A stretch of DNA of 64,000 bases from Brevundimonas sp. (GCF_029945885.1 NZ_JAQSDK010000002.1:248001-312000); one strand, 5' to 3'. Positions 9,512 to 19,540 are shown, counted from the first letter of the stretch. Numbers and translations are program-made. Notes: generated by a model from the sequence alone, not told the origin.

Positions 9512-10876
9512 ATGACCAGAGCACACCGGCCCCGGGCCGCCATCATCCTCGCCGCCGGCCAGGGCACGCGCATGAAGTCGCCCCTGCCCAAGGTGCTGCA
9601 CCCGGTCGGCGGCCGCGCCATGCTGGACCACGCCATTGACGCGGCCGAGGCCCTGGGCTGCGAGCGGATCGTGGTGGTGGTCGGCGACCATTCCCCGTCG
9701 GTCCGTGCCCATGTGGTCAAACGGCTGGGTGAGGCGGCCATCGCCGTCCAGGACCCGCCGATCGGCACCGGCCATGCGGTGCGGGCGGCCGAGGCGGCGC
9801 TGGCCGGGTTCGAGGGCGATGTCGTCGTCACCTATGGCGACGTGCCCCTGCTGACCGCCGCCGACATCGAGCCGGTGTTCGGTGGCCCCGATGCGGGAGA
9901 GGACGGAATCACCGTGATTGGCTTCGAGGCCCGCGATCCCGGGGCCTATGGCCGGCTTGTCATGAAGGGTGACACCCTGGCCGCGATCACCGAGGCCAAG
10001 GAGGCCTCGGCCGAGGTCCTGGCCCTGACCCTGTGCAATTCCGGCGTGATGGCCGCCCCCGCCGCCCTGCTGTTTGAGCTGCTGGCCGAGGTCAGGAACG
10101 ACAATGCCAAGGGGGAATACTATCTGACCGACGTCGTCGAACTGGCCCGCCGGCGTGGTGCCGCGACCCGGGTGGTCCATGCGCCCGAGGACGCGGTCAT
10201 GGGCGTCAATGCCCAGGCCGAACTGGCCGTGGCCGAGGCCCTGTTCCAGACCGTCCAGCGCGAGACCTTCCTCGCCGCCGGGGTGACGATGAGCGCGCCG
10301 GACACCGTGCATTTCTCGTACGACACCCAGATCGGCGGCGGCACGACGATCGAGCCCTATGTGGTGTTCGGCCCCGGGGCGAAGATCGCGGGCGGGGCCC
10401 GCATCCGCGCCTTCAGCCACATCGAGGGGGCCACCGTTGCCGCCGGGGCCGAGGTCGGCCCCTATGCCCGGCTGCGCCCCGGCGCGGATCTCGGTGAGAA
10501 CGCCAAGGTCGGCAATTTCGTCGAAGTGAAGAACGTCAAGATGGGGGCCGGGGCCAAGGCCAACCACCTGGCCTATCTCGGCGACGGCGAGGTCGGGGCC
10601 GGGGCCAATATCGGGGCCGGGACCATCTTCTGTAACTATGACGGCTTCTTCAAACACCGCACCACGGTGGGCGAGGGGGCCTTCATCGGCTCCAACAGCG
10701 CCCTGGTGGCCCCGGTCACCATCGGGGCCGGTGCCATGGTCGGCTCGGGCTCGGTCATCACGAAGAACGTCGACGCCGGCGACCTGGCCCTGGGGCGCGG
10801 CGAACAGACGGCCAAGCCGGGCTGGGCCCGGCGGTTCATGGACTCCATGCGAGCCAAGAAGGCGGCGAAACAATGA
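9512..10876 (+). CDS. glmU: Bifunctional UDP-GlcNAc pyrophosphorylase/GlcN-1-P acetyltransferase
   Basis: [30 protein letters not shown] plus left-handed beta-helix hexapeptides; [28 protein letters not shown]. Confidence 0.97.
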   Translation: MTRAHRPRAAIILAAGQGTRMKSPLPKVLHPVGGRAMLDHAIDAAEALGCERIVVVVGDHSPSVRAHVVKRLGEAAIAVQDPPIGTGHAVRAAEAALAGFEGDVVVTYGDVPLLTAADIEPVFGGPDAGEDGITVIGFEARDPGAYGRLVMKGDTLAAITEAKEASAEVLALTLCNSGVMAAPAALLFELLAEVRNDNAKGEYYLTDVVELARRRGAATRVVHAPEDAVMGVNAQAELAVAEALFQTVQRETFLAAGVTMSAPDTVHFSYDTQIGGGTTIEPYVVFGPGAKIAGGARIRAFSHIEGATVAAGAEVGPYARLRPGADLGENAKVGNFVEVKNVKMGAGAKANHLAYLGDGEVGAGANIGAGTIFCNYDGFFKHRTTVGEGAFIGSNSALVAPVTIGAGAMVGSGSVITKNVDAGDLALGRGEQTAKPGWARRFMDSMRAKKAAKQ

Positions 10877-11559
10877 GTGCTGACGACCAGAAACGCCGCG
10901 CCGGCGAAGCCGCCGCCGCCCATGTCGAACCCGGCATGGTCGTCGGCCTCGGCACCGGCTCCACCGCCGCCTGGTTCGTCAAGGCGCTGGCGGCCCGCAA
11001 CCTGACCGGTCTGCGCTGCGTGCCGACGTCCGAGGCCACCGCCGATCTGGCGCGTGAGCTGGGCCTGACCCTGTCGACGCTGGAGGACACACCGCGTCTG
11101 GACCTGACCGTCGACGGCGCCGACGAGGTCGGACCCGGCCTGGCCCTGATCAAGGGCGGCGGCGCGGCCCTGCTGCGCGAGAAACTGGTGTGGGAGGCCT
11201 CGAACCGCTGCCTCGTCATCGCCGACGCGGCCAAGGTGGTGAAGACCCTGGGCAGGTTCGCCCTGCCGATCGAGGTCGTCGCCTTCGGCCACAAGACCAC
11301 GGCCAACCGCATCGCCGACGTCCTCGCCGACCACGACATCGCCATGCCGGCCCGGCTGCGTCAGGCCGAGCGCGGCGTGGTCCGCACCGACGGCGGCAAT
11401 GTCATCTATGACGCCGCCTGCGGGGTGATCCACGACCCGGCCCGTCTGGCCTCGGACCTGAAGCTGATCACCGGCGTGGTCGAACACGGCCTGTTCCTCG
11501 ACCTCGCCGACCTGGCCCTCATCGGCCGCGACGACGGGGTGGAGACCCTGACGCCCTGA
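10873..11559 (+). CDS. rpiA: Ribose-5-phosphate isomerase A
   Basis: [56 protein letters not shown]. Confidence 0.97.
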   Translation: MSADDQKRRAGEAAAAHVEPGMVVGLGTGSTAAWFVKALAARNLTGLRCVPTSEATADLARELGLTLSTLEDTPRLDLTVDGADEVGPGLALIKGGGAALLREKLVWEASNRCLVIADAAKVVKTLGRFALPIEVVAFGHKTTANRIADVLADHDIAMPARLRQAERGVVRTDGGNVIYDAACGVIHDPARLASDLKLITGVVEHGLFLDLADLALIGRDDGVETLTP

Positions 11560-11572
11560 CCGGATGGCGGGG

Positions 11573-12529
11573 TCAGTCCGGAGCGGTGGCGTCTTCGCGC
11601 GCCTGAACGCGGCGGATCGAGTCCGACAGCTCAGGCAGGCCCGAGCCGATGTTGCGCGTGCGGTTGGCCCGGTACAGGCCCTGGAGATAGGTCTGGTCCC
11701 ACTCGGTCAGGCCGTCCGCCGAGGCCGGATTTTCGAACACATTCAGCACGGACTGAAAGGCATGCGTGTCCGCGTCGGGGTCGATCTGCGCCAGGGTGAC
11801 CATGGCCAGATAGTCCGCCAGTTGCTGGACGGTGACGCCGCGCACCTGTTCCAGGTCCACGATGATCACTGTGCGGATCAGGCTGTCGACGATCGGGCTG
11901 CTCAGACGCGTGCTGGTGGGGAGTCGGACCTTTGGTCCGAAATCCGCCCCCCCGGTGCAGGACCCGCCACACTCTCCCGGAAGTCTGATGGCGGCCGCGC
12001 CGGTCTGACTGTCGATCGGCATGCTGATCTGCCACCAGCGCACCGGCCGGTCCGAACTGGCGAAGGCGTTCAGCGCAGCGCGGCCCTGGTCCATGCCCGA
12101 ACCGCCCATGATGAGGACGTTCAGCCGTTCGTTCACCAGTTCCTCGGCCACACGGTCCGGAGCGTCCGAGGCGATGACGATGACATTGGCTTCGCAGCCG
12201 GGTTCGCCCGGGGTCAGGCCGATCTCCAGGGCCACGGTCGACATCCGGTCGACGATATACTGGGCGGCGGCACCGCGCAGGTTGGCGACCCCGATGCAGA
12301 CATCCTTCTCCCAGCGGGCGATGCCCCGGTTCCGGTTGGGGGCCGCGACCTCATTCACAAACTCGCGGACCATGGCCCCCTGCGGGCGCGCGATAATTTC
12401 GACGTCCCCGATGGTTACCGCCGGGGCGTCTTCGGGCACCTGCCGGGTGACATCGCTCGCAGGACTGGAGGCGGGTACGGACTGGGGGAGGGAGGACCCG
12501 AGCAGGGCGGCAACAACGAACGCGAGCAT
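11573..12529 (-). CDS. Secreted hypothetical protein
   Basis: Signal peptide; long intact ORF on the minus strand in an interval with no alternative gene. Confidence 0.65.
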   Translation of the reverse strand: MLAFVVAALLGSSLPQSVPASSPASDVTRQVPEDAPAVTIGDVEIIARPQGAMVREFVNEVAAPNRNRGIARWEKDVCIGVANLRGAAAQYIVDRMSTVALEIGLTPGEPGCEANVIVIASDAPDRVAEELVNERLNVLIMGGSGMDQGRAALNAFASSDRPVRWWQISMPIDSQTGAAAIRLPGECGGSCTGGADFGPKVRLPTSTRLSSPIVDSLIRTVIIVDLEQVRGVTVQQLADYLAMVTLAQIDPDADTHAFQSVLNVFENPASADGLTEWDQTYLQGLYRANRTRNIGSGLPELSDSIRRVQAREDATAPD

Positions 12530-12744
12530 TTTCGGGGACCTCAGGGTTGTCGGGGATGCTAATCACCTGCCTCCCCGGGGCGTCAATGAGTATCTGCCGG
12601 GTGGCCGGGCCACGGCAAGGGTGCGATCAACGCCGACAGCCGGGTCGAGACGCCGGTGCCGTGATCCGGTCCGGACATCGTGTCCCCGCCTTGCTCCCAC
12701 GGCCCTCGCTCCCTAAGTCCCGCACGTCCCCGGACGTCCGGTCC

Positions 12745-12768
12745 GGACTCAGTGGACTCAGTGGACTC
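12745..12768. repeat. 9-bp tandem repeat (GGACTCAGT x2.7)
   Basis: GGACTCAGT GGACTCAGT GGACTC; related to the repeat at 44087-44120 on the opposite strand. Confidence 0.8.
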
Positions 12769-12789
12769 TAATTTTTGACCGGATCCCCG

Positions 12790-14187
12790 ATGACCACCTA
12801 CGACTACGACCTCTTCGTCATCGGTGCCGGTTCGGGCGGGGTCCGCGCCGCCCGGCTGACGGCCCTGGGCGGCAAGAAGGTGGCCATCGCGGAAGAGCAT
12901 CGCGTCGGCGGCACCTGCGTCATCCGCGGCTGCGTGCCCAAGAAATTCATGGTCATGGCCTCCGAGGTCAGCCACGCGCTGGAGATCGCCGAGGGCTATG
13001 GCTGGACCATCGACAAGGCCACGTTCGACTGGCCGAAATTCCTGGAGTCCAAGGATGTCGAGATCGCCCGGCTGTCGGGCATCTATGTTGCCAACCTCGG
13101 CAAGGCCGGGGTCGACCTGGTCCACGGCCGCGCCGTGCTGAAAGACGCCCATACGGTGGCCATCCTCGGCAAGGGCGACGGTGGCGGCGACCGCATCATC
13201 ACCGCCGAACGCATCCTGGTCGCCCCCGGTGGCCGGCCGTGGAAGCCCGACACCATTCCGGGCATCGAACACGCCATCACCTCGGAAGAGGCCTTCCACC
13301 TGCCCGAGCTGCCGAAACGCATCCTGATCGCCGGCGGCGGCTATATCGCGGTCGAGTTCGCCGGCATCTTCGCCGGCCTCGGGGTCGAGACGACCCTGAT
13401 CTATCGCGGGCCCAACATATTGCGCGGCTTCGACGATGACGTGCGCTCTCACCTCGCGGGCGAGATCGAGAAACGCGGCATCAAGGTCATCCTCGGCTGC
13501 CAGCATTCGGCGATCGAAAAGACCGGAACCGGCCTGCTGAACAAGCTCGAGAACGGCCACGAGATCGAGACCGATGTGGTGATGTTCGCCACGGGCCGGG
13601 TGCCGCACGTCAAGGGTCTGGGGCTGGAGACCGCCGGCGTCGAACTGACCGACGGCGGCGCGATCAGGGTCGATGAATTCTCCAAGACCACGGCCGACAA
13701 CATCTGGGCCGTCGGCGACGTCACCGACCGCATCAACCTGACCCCGGTGGCCATTCGCGAGGCGGTGGCCTTCCACCAGACCGTCTATGGCGACAATCCG
13801 CAAAGCTTCGACCATGAGGGCGTCGCCAGCGCCGTGTTCAGCCAGCCCCCGGTCGGGGTGGTGGGTCTGACCGAGCATGACGCCCGCCAGGCCCTCGGCG
13901 AGGTCGATGTCTATCTGTCGCGCTTCCGGCCGATGAAATACGCCTTCACCGGCTCGGACGAGCGGGTGCTGATGAAGCTGGTGGTCGAGGCGAAGAGCCA
14001 GAAGGTCGTCGGCGTTCACATCGTCGGCCCCGAGGCCCCCGAGATGATCCAGCTGGCCGCCATCGCCGTGAAGGCCGGCCTGACCAAGGCCCAGTGGGAC
14101 GCCACCTGCGCCGTCCACCCGACCATGGCCGAGGAACTGGTGACGATGAAGGACAAACAGACGCCGGGCAGTATGGCGGTGGGGTAG
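12790..14187 (+). CDS. gor: Glutathione-disulfide reductase
   Basis: DLFVIGAGSGGVRAARLTALGGKKVAIAEEHRVGGTCVIRGCVPKKFMV (redox CxxxxC), C-terminal CAVHPTMAEELVTMK. Confidence 0.94.
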   Translation: MTTYDYDLFVIGAGSGGVRAARLTALGGKKVAIAEEHRVGGTCVIRGCVPKKFMVMASEVSHALEIAEGYGWTIDKATFDWPKFLESKDVEIARLSGIYVANLGKAGVDLVHGRAVLKDAHTVAILGKGDGGGDRIITAERILVAPGGRPWKPDTIPGIEHAITSEEAFHLPELPKRILIAGGGYIAVEFAGIFAGLGVETTLIYRGPNILRGFDDDVRSHLAGEIEKRGIKVILGCQHSAIEKTGTGLLNKLENGHEIETDVVMFATGRVPHVKGLGLETAGVELTDGGAIRVDEFSKTTADNIWAVGDVTDRINLTPVAIREAVAFHQTVYGDNPQSFDHEGVASAVFSQPPVGVVGLTEHDARQALGEVDVYLSRFRPMKYAFTGSDERVLMKLVVEAKSQKVVGVHIVGPEAPEMIQLAAIAVKAGLTKAQWDATCAVHPTMAEELVTMKDKQTPGSMAVG

Positions 14188-14218
14188 GGGGAAACTCTCC
14201 GGTCATCCCGCGCCCCAA

Positions 14219-14396
14219 CTGTCGTCATTCTGCGGCAAGCCGCTTGCGGCGCAGACCGGAGAACCCAGCGGCGCGCGGAGCGCGATCTGTTCAGGCACGA
14301 TTGGTGCGGCACTTTCGCCCTCGCTACGCTCGCGCGCCGCTGGGTCCTCCGGTCCCGCCCCCGCTGACGCGGGCGCTCGCCGGAGGATGACGACAG
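14219..14396. repeat. Large imperfect palindromic intergenic element
   Basis: Outer arms CTGTCGTCAT (14219) / ATGACGACAG (14387); inner arms ACCCAGCGGCGCGCG (14263) / CGCGCGCCGCTGGGT (14331), perfect complements. Confidence 0.75.
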
Positions 14397-14892
14397 CGGT
14401 AGGATGCGAGGTGTTTGCCAACAACCCCCCTATCGGCGCTGCCCAAAACCACGCCCCATCAACACCTTACCGCTCACCGCCCCCCAGTCTTCCCGCCCGG
14501 GTCCCAACCTGCCCCACACTCCCCCCGTCCCGTCGCAAGGAAGGGCCGCCTGGCCTGCGACCCGGTGTGCGGCGGGAGTGGTGAAGCGGGGTCAGGGATG
14601 CGGGGGATACGCATCCGGTCCGGGGACCGTGTCGCAAGAACGGCCCGCCCGTCAGGGGCGCTGCGGTAAGGCGATAAGACCGCCACCCGACGCAAGCTCC
14701 TGAAAACTCGCCACGCGGAGCGTCAGCCTTCGTCGAAACGGTATTTTTCAGAGTTCAACCGGGCGAAGGCCCGGCGCTCCGCCGCCCTTCCATCACCGTC
14801 GCCACATCGGCGCGGCGATCGGTCACGACTCAATTCGTCTCCGGGCCAACGGCTTTATTGTCCCGCAACCCTCTCGCGCCTATCTTGAGCCC

Positions 14893-16263
14893 ATGACCAC
14901 ACGCTGGACCCCCGAGAGCTGGAGAACAAAGCCCGTCGTGCAGATGCCGACGGACTATCCGGACATGGCCGCCCTTCACCGGGTGGAGGACGAGCTTCGG
15001 GCGATGCCGCCGCTGGTCTTCGCCGGGGAGGCGCGCCGCCTGACGTCGAAACTGGCCCAGGTCGAGGCCGGCGAGGCCTTCCTGCTGCAGGGCGGTGACT
15101 GCGCCGAGAGCTTCAAGGAATTCTCGACCGACAACATCCGCGACACCTTCCGCCTGATCCTGCAGATGGCGGTGGTCCTGACCTTCGCCGGGCGCAAGCC
15201 GGTGGTGAAGGTCGGTCGCATCGCCGGCCAGTTCGCCAAGCCGCGCTCGTCGGGCGTGGAACAGATCGGCGACGTCGAACTGCCCAGCTATCGCGGCGAC
15301 ATCATCAACGGCATGGGCTTCACCCCGGAAGAGCGGATCCCCGACCCGCAGCGGTTGATGAAGGCCTACAACCAGTCGGCCTCGACCCTGAACCTGCTGC
15401 GCGCCTTCGCCGGCGGCGGCTATGCCGACCTGTACAACATCCATCGCTGGACCCTGGGCTTTGCCGACAACGGGGCCGGGGACAAATACCGCGAACTGGC
15501 CGAGAAGATCACCGAGGCCCTGGCCTTCATGGAGGCCGTCGGCGTCACGCCCGAAAGCCATCCGGACCTGAGCCGGGTCGAGGTCTTCACCAGCCACGAA
15601 TCCCTGCTGCTCAATGTCGAGAGCGCCCTGACCCGTCTGGACGGCGGTTCCGGCGAATGGTTCGATACCTCGGCCCATATGCTGTGGATCGGCGAACGCA
15701 CCCGTCAGCTGGACGGGGCCCATGTCGAATTCATGCGCGGCATCAAGAATCCGATCGGCGTCAAATGCGGGCCGACGATGGAGGCCGACGATCTTCTGGC
15801 CCTGATCGACGTGCTCAATCCCGACAATATCCCGGGCCGCCTGACCCTGATCGGCCGTTTCGGCCACGACAAGGTCGGCCTGCGCCTGCCGGGCCTGATG
15901 CGGGCGGTAAAGGCTGCCGGCAAGCGGGTGGTCTGGTCGATCGATCCGATGCACGGCAATACGCTGAAGGCCGCCAACGGCTTCAAGACCCGGCCGTTTG
16001 ATCGCATCCTCGGCGAGGTTCGCACCTTCATCGATGTGGCCGAGTCCGAGGGGGTCCATCCCGGCGGCGTCCATCTGGAGATGACCGGCCAGAACGTCAC
16101 CGAATGTCTGGGCGGGGCCCAGGCCGTGACCGAGGACGAACTGTCCAGCCGCTACCACACCCATTGCGACCCGCGTCTGAACGCCGACCAGGCGCTGGAG
16201 CTGGCCTTCCTGGTGGCCGAACGGCTGAAGTCCGGGCGTCAGTCCCGCTCGGCGGCCGCCTGA
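14893..16263 (+). CDS. Class II 3-deoxy-7-phosphoheptulonate synthase
   Basis: [55 protein letters not shown] typical of class II (plant-type) DAHPS. Confidence 0.96.
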   Translation: MTTRWTPESWRTKPVVQMPTDYPDMAALHRVEDELRAMPPLVFAGEARRLTSKLAQVEAGEAFLLQGGDCAESFKEFSTDNIRDTFRLILQMAVVLTFAGRKPVVKVGRIAGQFAKPRSSGVEQIGDVELPSYRGDIINGMGFTPEERIPDPQRLMKAYNQSASTLNLLRAFAGGGYADLYNIHRWTLGFADNGAGDKYRELAEKITEALAFMEAVGVTPESHPDLSRVEVFTSHESLLLNVESALTRLDGGSGEWFDTSAHMLWIGERTRQLDGAHVEFMRGIKNPIGVKCGPTMEADDLLALIDVLNPDNIPGRLTLIGRFGHDKVGLRLPGLMRAVKAAGKRVVWSIDPMHGNTLKAANGFKTRPFDRILGEVRTFIDVAESEGVHPGGVHLEMTGQNVTECLGGAQAVTEDELSSRYHTHCDPRLNADQALELAFLVAERLKSGRQSRSAAA

Positions 16264-16265
16264 CC

Positions 16266-16847
16266 ATGGCCGGCGACGGCCTTGCCGGAACCGGTACCGT
16301 TCCGGGCCGGGTCGCCTATCAGGGCGCGCCGGGAGCCTTCAGCCATGAAGCCTGTCTCGATCTGCGCCCGTGGGACGAGGCCGTGGCCTTCGACACCTTC
16401 GCCCAGGCCCTGGATGCGGTCCGGTCGGGCGACTGTGGCTGTGCCCTGATCCCGGTCGAGAATTCCATCATCGGCGTGGTCGAGCCCGCTGCCACCCTGG
16501 TCGCCGAGGCCGATATGGATGTGGTGGCCGAGGTCTGGCGGCCGATCCGGCTGGCCCTGATGGCGGTGCCCGGGGCCCGGCTGTCGGATATTCGCACGGT
16601 TGAAAGCCATCCGATCGCCCTGCGCCAGTGCACCGGGACCCTGGCGAGCCTGGGCCTGCGCGCGGTCGAGGGATTCGACACCGCCGGCTCGGCCCGGACC
16701 GTGGCCGAGGCCGGCGACCCCACCCGCGCCGCAGCCGCCCCTGCCCGGGCGGCTGAAGTCTACGGACTGTCGATTTTGCGCAACGATCTGCAGGATAGCG
16801 AAGATAATCGCACGCGTTTTGTCCTGTTGAGCCTCCAGACCGGTTGA
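16266..16847 (+). CDS. Prephenate dehydratase catalytic domain (no ACT domain)
   Basis: VAYQGAPGAFSHEA, ALIPVENSIIGVV, VESHPIALRQC, NRTRFVLLS; stop immediately after the PDT domain. Confidence 0.88.
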   Translation: MAGDGLAGTGTVPGRVAYQGAPGAFSHEACLDLRPWDEAVAFDTFAQALDAVRSGDCGCALIPVENSIIGVVEPAATLVAEADMDVVAEVWRPIRLALMAVPGARLSDIRTVESHPIALRQCTGTLASLGLRAVEGFDTAGSARTVAEAGDPTRAAAAPARAAEVYGLSILRNDLQDSEDNRTRFVLLSLQTG

Positions 16848-16879
16848 CGGCGCACGGATCTTGCGCGCTTGATGGGCGC

Positions 16880-16978
16880 ATGGCCCCCTCGCACGACATC
16901 GCTGCGACCTTTCTCGACCGCGTTCTCGCGGCCGACGGCCTGTATTTTGGCTTTTATGGCTTTCGATACGCCGGCTGA
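16880..16978 (+). CDS. Candidate aromatic-rich leader peptide MAPSHDIAATFLDRVLAADGLYFGFYGFRYAG
   Basis: Complete 32-codon ORF between the PDT and chorismate mutase genes; Y F G F Y G F R Y run encoded with TTT/TAT codons. Confidence 0.5.
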   Translation: MAPSHDIAATFLDRVLAADGLYFGFYGFRYAG

Positions 16979-17018
16979 GGCGTCGGGCTCCTTGCAGTCC
17001 TGACCTCCTCGCCGGCGA

Positions 17019-17036
17019 CCGTCCCTGAAGGGGCGG
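17019..17036 (+). promoter_or_regulatory. Putative attenuator hairpin upstream of chorismate mutase
   Basis: CCGTCCC-TGAA-GGGGCGG, 7-bp stem (one G-T) with tetraloop, downstream of the leader ORF; no strong U-tract. Confidence 0.35.
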
Positions 17037-17083
17037 CGGTTCCACTCGCAACCTGTCGAATCCGTCCGTTTGAAAGTCTCCCA

Positions 17084-17854
17084 GTGCCCCAGTCCACACT
17101 TCAGAAACCCCGCCCGGCCGCCCCGTCGGCCACACCGATCTCGCCCGAGCAGATGGCGCTGGCCGCCCTGCGTCACGAAATCGATCATCTCGACGACGAT
17201 ATCCTGGCCCTGTTCGAACGCCGCCTGGCCCTGGCCTCCCGCGTCGGCGCGGCCAAGGACGCCCCGACCGGCCCGCACACCAAATTGCGCCCCGACCGCG
17301 AACAGGCGGTGATGGCCCGCATGCTGGAAGCTGCCCGGCCCGAAAGCCGCGAGGCCGTCGCCGGCCTGTGGCGCGAGATCGTCGGCTGGGGTCTGGCCCG
17401 TCAGGGTCGCCTCCAGGTCCAGGTCTGGTCGCCCAGCGAGCCGGCCCGGGCCTTCGACGGGGCCCGGCTGCGTTTCGGCCGTGCCGCCGACCTGCGCATG
17501 GTGCGTGAGCCCGAGGCCGCCCTGGCCTTCGCCGCCTCCGGGGGCGGGGTCGCCGTCCTGGCCATCAATAACGACAACCCCTGGTGGGTCGGCCTGCGTC
17601 GGGAATGGGCCGAACTCAGCGTGTTCGACGGCTTCGGCAGCCCGCTGACCCCCACCGCCCTGGCCGTGGGCAAGGTCGATCCGACCGCCCTGCCGGCCGG
17701 GCGTCGCGTGGTCGTCAGCGTCGGTGGGGATGCCGGCGACGGCGGCGGAGCCCGCCGCTGGGGCCTGCATACCCACCACGGCTGGAGCCTGTCCCTGACC
17801 GAGGCCCTGCTGACGCCGGGCGATGCCGAGGGCTGCGTCGGTGCGATCGGCTGA
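17084..17854 (+). CDS. Chorismate mutase (AroQ) with uncharacterised C-terminal domain
   Basis: LAALRHEIDHLDDDILALFERRLALASRVGAAK..REQAVMARMLEAA; extra C-terminal ~150 aa. Confidence 0.85.
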   Translation: MPQSTLQKPRPAAPSATPISPEQMALAALRHEIDHLDDDILALFERRLALASRVGAAKDAPTGPHTKLRPDREQAVMARMLEAARPESREAVAGLWREIVGWGLARQGRLQVQVWSPSEPARAFDGARLRFGRAADLRMVREPEAALAFAASGGGVAVLAINNDNPWWVGLRREWAELSVFDGFGSPLTPTALAVGKVDPTALPAGRRVVVSVGGDAGDGGGARRWGLHTHHGWSLSLTEALLTPGDAEGCVGAIG

Positions 17855-17955
17855 TGCGCGGTGCGGCAAGCCCCGTCCATGGTTACCGCATTAACCTTCG
17901 GCCTTAAGTCTGTTCGTGAACCGGGTTTCAAATTCCGCCGTGCAAGGGTCGCGGC

Positions 17956-18591
17956 ATGATCCCTGTGCCCCTGTTCCGTTGCGCCCTGGCCGCCGTCCTC
18001 GTGTCGGGGCTTAGTGCCTGTGGTGCCGTCGAAAGCGATCCCCATCGCTTCGAGAACCTGGCCAATCGTATCGCCGCCATTCCATTGGACGGAGCGCGGA
18101 CCCCGAAGACCGTGGCCTCGGCCCGGGACCTGGGCCTGAGGCCGGCCCAGCCGGCATCCCTGCGGGTCGAGGTCATGGATCCGCATGATCTGTGGGACGC
18201 CCGGGACGGCGGTCTCGACGGCCTCGTTGATCGGGCCGCCCCCGTCGTCGCCCGCGCCATGGTGCAACAGGTCTCGACCCGGGTTGCCGCCACCGCCGCC
18301 GAGGCCGGCCTGCGTCCGGCCCTGAAGCCCGCGCCGGCCGCCCGTCCGGTGCGCACCAGCCTGATCCAGCTGGGAGCCTATTCCAGTGAGGAGTCGGCCC
18401 GCATGGCCTGGGCCCGTCTGACCGCCAAGGCCGATTCCGGTGTCCTGTCCGGCCTGGCCCCGGTGTTCGAAGGGGTCAATATCGACGGCCGTCGTCTGGT
18501 CCGGCTCAAGGTCGCCGCGCCCGCCGGTGCCGCCGCCGCCGTTTGCGCCGCTGCGCGGATCGACGATCCCTGGTGTCGCCGCAACACCTGA
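17956..18591 (+). CDS. SPOR-domain lipoprotein
   Basis: Lipobox LSGLSACG; C-terminal LIQLGAYSSEESARMAWARLTAK SPOR signature. Confidence 0.8.
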   Translation: MIPVPLFRCALAAVLVSGLSACGAVESDPHRFENLANRIAAIPLDGARTPKTVASARDLGLRPAQPASLRVEVMDPHDLWDARDGGLDGLVDRAAPVVARAMVQQVSTRVAATAAEAGLRPALKPAPAARPVRTSLIQLGAYSSEESARMAWARLTAKADSGVLSGLAPVFEGVNIDGRRLVRLKVAAPAGAAAAVCAAARIDDPWCRRNT

Positions 18592-18708
18592 GGGCGGCAA
18601 TCCACAAGCGGTGCTTAACCTTTCGTTGACGCCGACCCCGCCCGCCGCGACTCTGGCCCTGAACCGCCTCATATTGAGTCGGCGATCACAATCGGGATCG
18701 TGAACGCA

Positions 18709-19536
18709 ATGGCTGACCCTCAGGTCATCGTCGTCGGCAATGAAAAGGGCGGGGCGGGCAAGTCCACCCTGGCCATCCATATCGCTACGGGTCTGCTGCA
18801 CGCCGGGCGGCGGGTCGCGATCATCGATCTGGACCTGCGCCAGCGCTCGATGGCGCGCTTTTTCAGCAACCGGGCGGCGTGGATGGCCGCCAATGGTCAG
18901 GTTCTGCCGATGCCGATCGAGCCGGACATGGGCGACGGCAAATTGCTGGCCCGGGCCACCGAGGACGAACAGATAGCCTGTTTCGACCGCGCTTTCGCCG
19001 AGGCCCGGGCCCTGGCCGACGTGATCCTGATCGACACCCCCGGCGGCGATACCGCCCTGTCGCGTGCGGCCCATGCCCGTGCCGACCAGATCGTCACGCC
19101 GATGAATGACAGTTTCGTCGATTTCGACCTGCTGGGTCAGGTCGATCCGGTGACGCTCGAACTGCAGAAGCCGTCGATCTATTCCGAGAGCGTCTGGGAG
19201 GCGCGCAAACAGCGCGCCGTCGAGCGCGGCGGCTCGATCGACTGGATCGTTGTCACCAACCGTCTCGCCGTGGCCGAGGCCCGCAACCGTCGCCGCCTGT
19301 CCGACAAGCTGCAGAAACTGGCCAAACGGGTCGGCTTTCGCATGGGGCCGGGCCTGCGAGACCGGGTCATCTATCGCGAGTTGTTCCCGTTCGGCCTGAC
19401 CGTGGCCGACCTGTCCGCCGAGATCCGGCCCGTGTCCGTGTCCCTGGCCCATATCGCGGCGCGTCAGGAGATGCGCAATCTGATGAAGGCCCTAGGCCTG
19501 GACCAGGTGGTCGCCGCGCTGGACGCGGCGGCGTGA
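18709..19536 (+). CDS. mipZ: Division plane positioning ATPase MipZ
   Basis: VIVVGNEKGGAGKSTLAIHIATGLLHAGRRVAIIDLDLRQRSMARFFSNR, characteristic of MipZ. Confidence 0.95.
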   Translation: MADPQVIVVGNEKGGAGKSTLAIHIATGLLHAGRRVAIIDLDLRQRSMARFFSNRAAWMAANGQVLPMPIEPDMGDGKLLARATEDEQIACFDRAFAEARALADVILIDTPGGDTALSRAAHARADQIVTPMNDSFVDFDLLGQVDPVTLELQKPSIYSESVWEARKQRAVERGGSIDWIVVTNRLAVAEARNRRRLSDKLQKLAKRVGFRMGPGLRDRVIYRELFPFGLTVADLSAEIRPVSVSLAHIAARQEMRNLMKALGLDQVVAALDAAA

Positions 19537-19540
19537 TGCC

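Noticed and set aside
14580-14760. Possible structured RNA in the gap before DAHPS
   Set aside because: Some local stems, but no match to SRP RNA, tmRNA, 6S or riboswitch cores I can recognise.
14830-16164. 444-aa minus-strand ORF
   Set aside because: Antisense of class II DAHP synthase; no motifs.
17401-19452. 683-aa minus-strand ORF
   Set aside because: Antisense to chorismate mutase, the SPOR protein and mipZ, which have clear family motifs; typical high-GC spurious ORF with low-complexity Gly/Arg/His composition.
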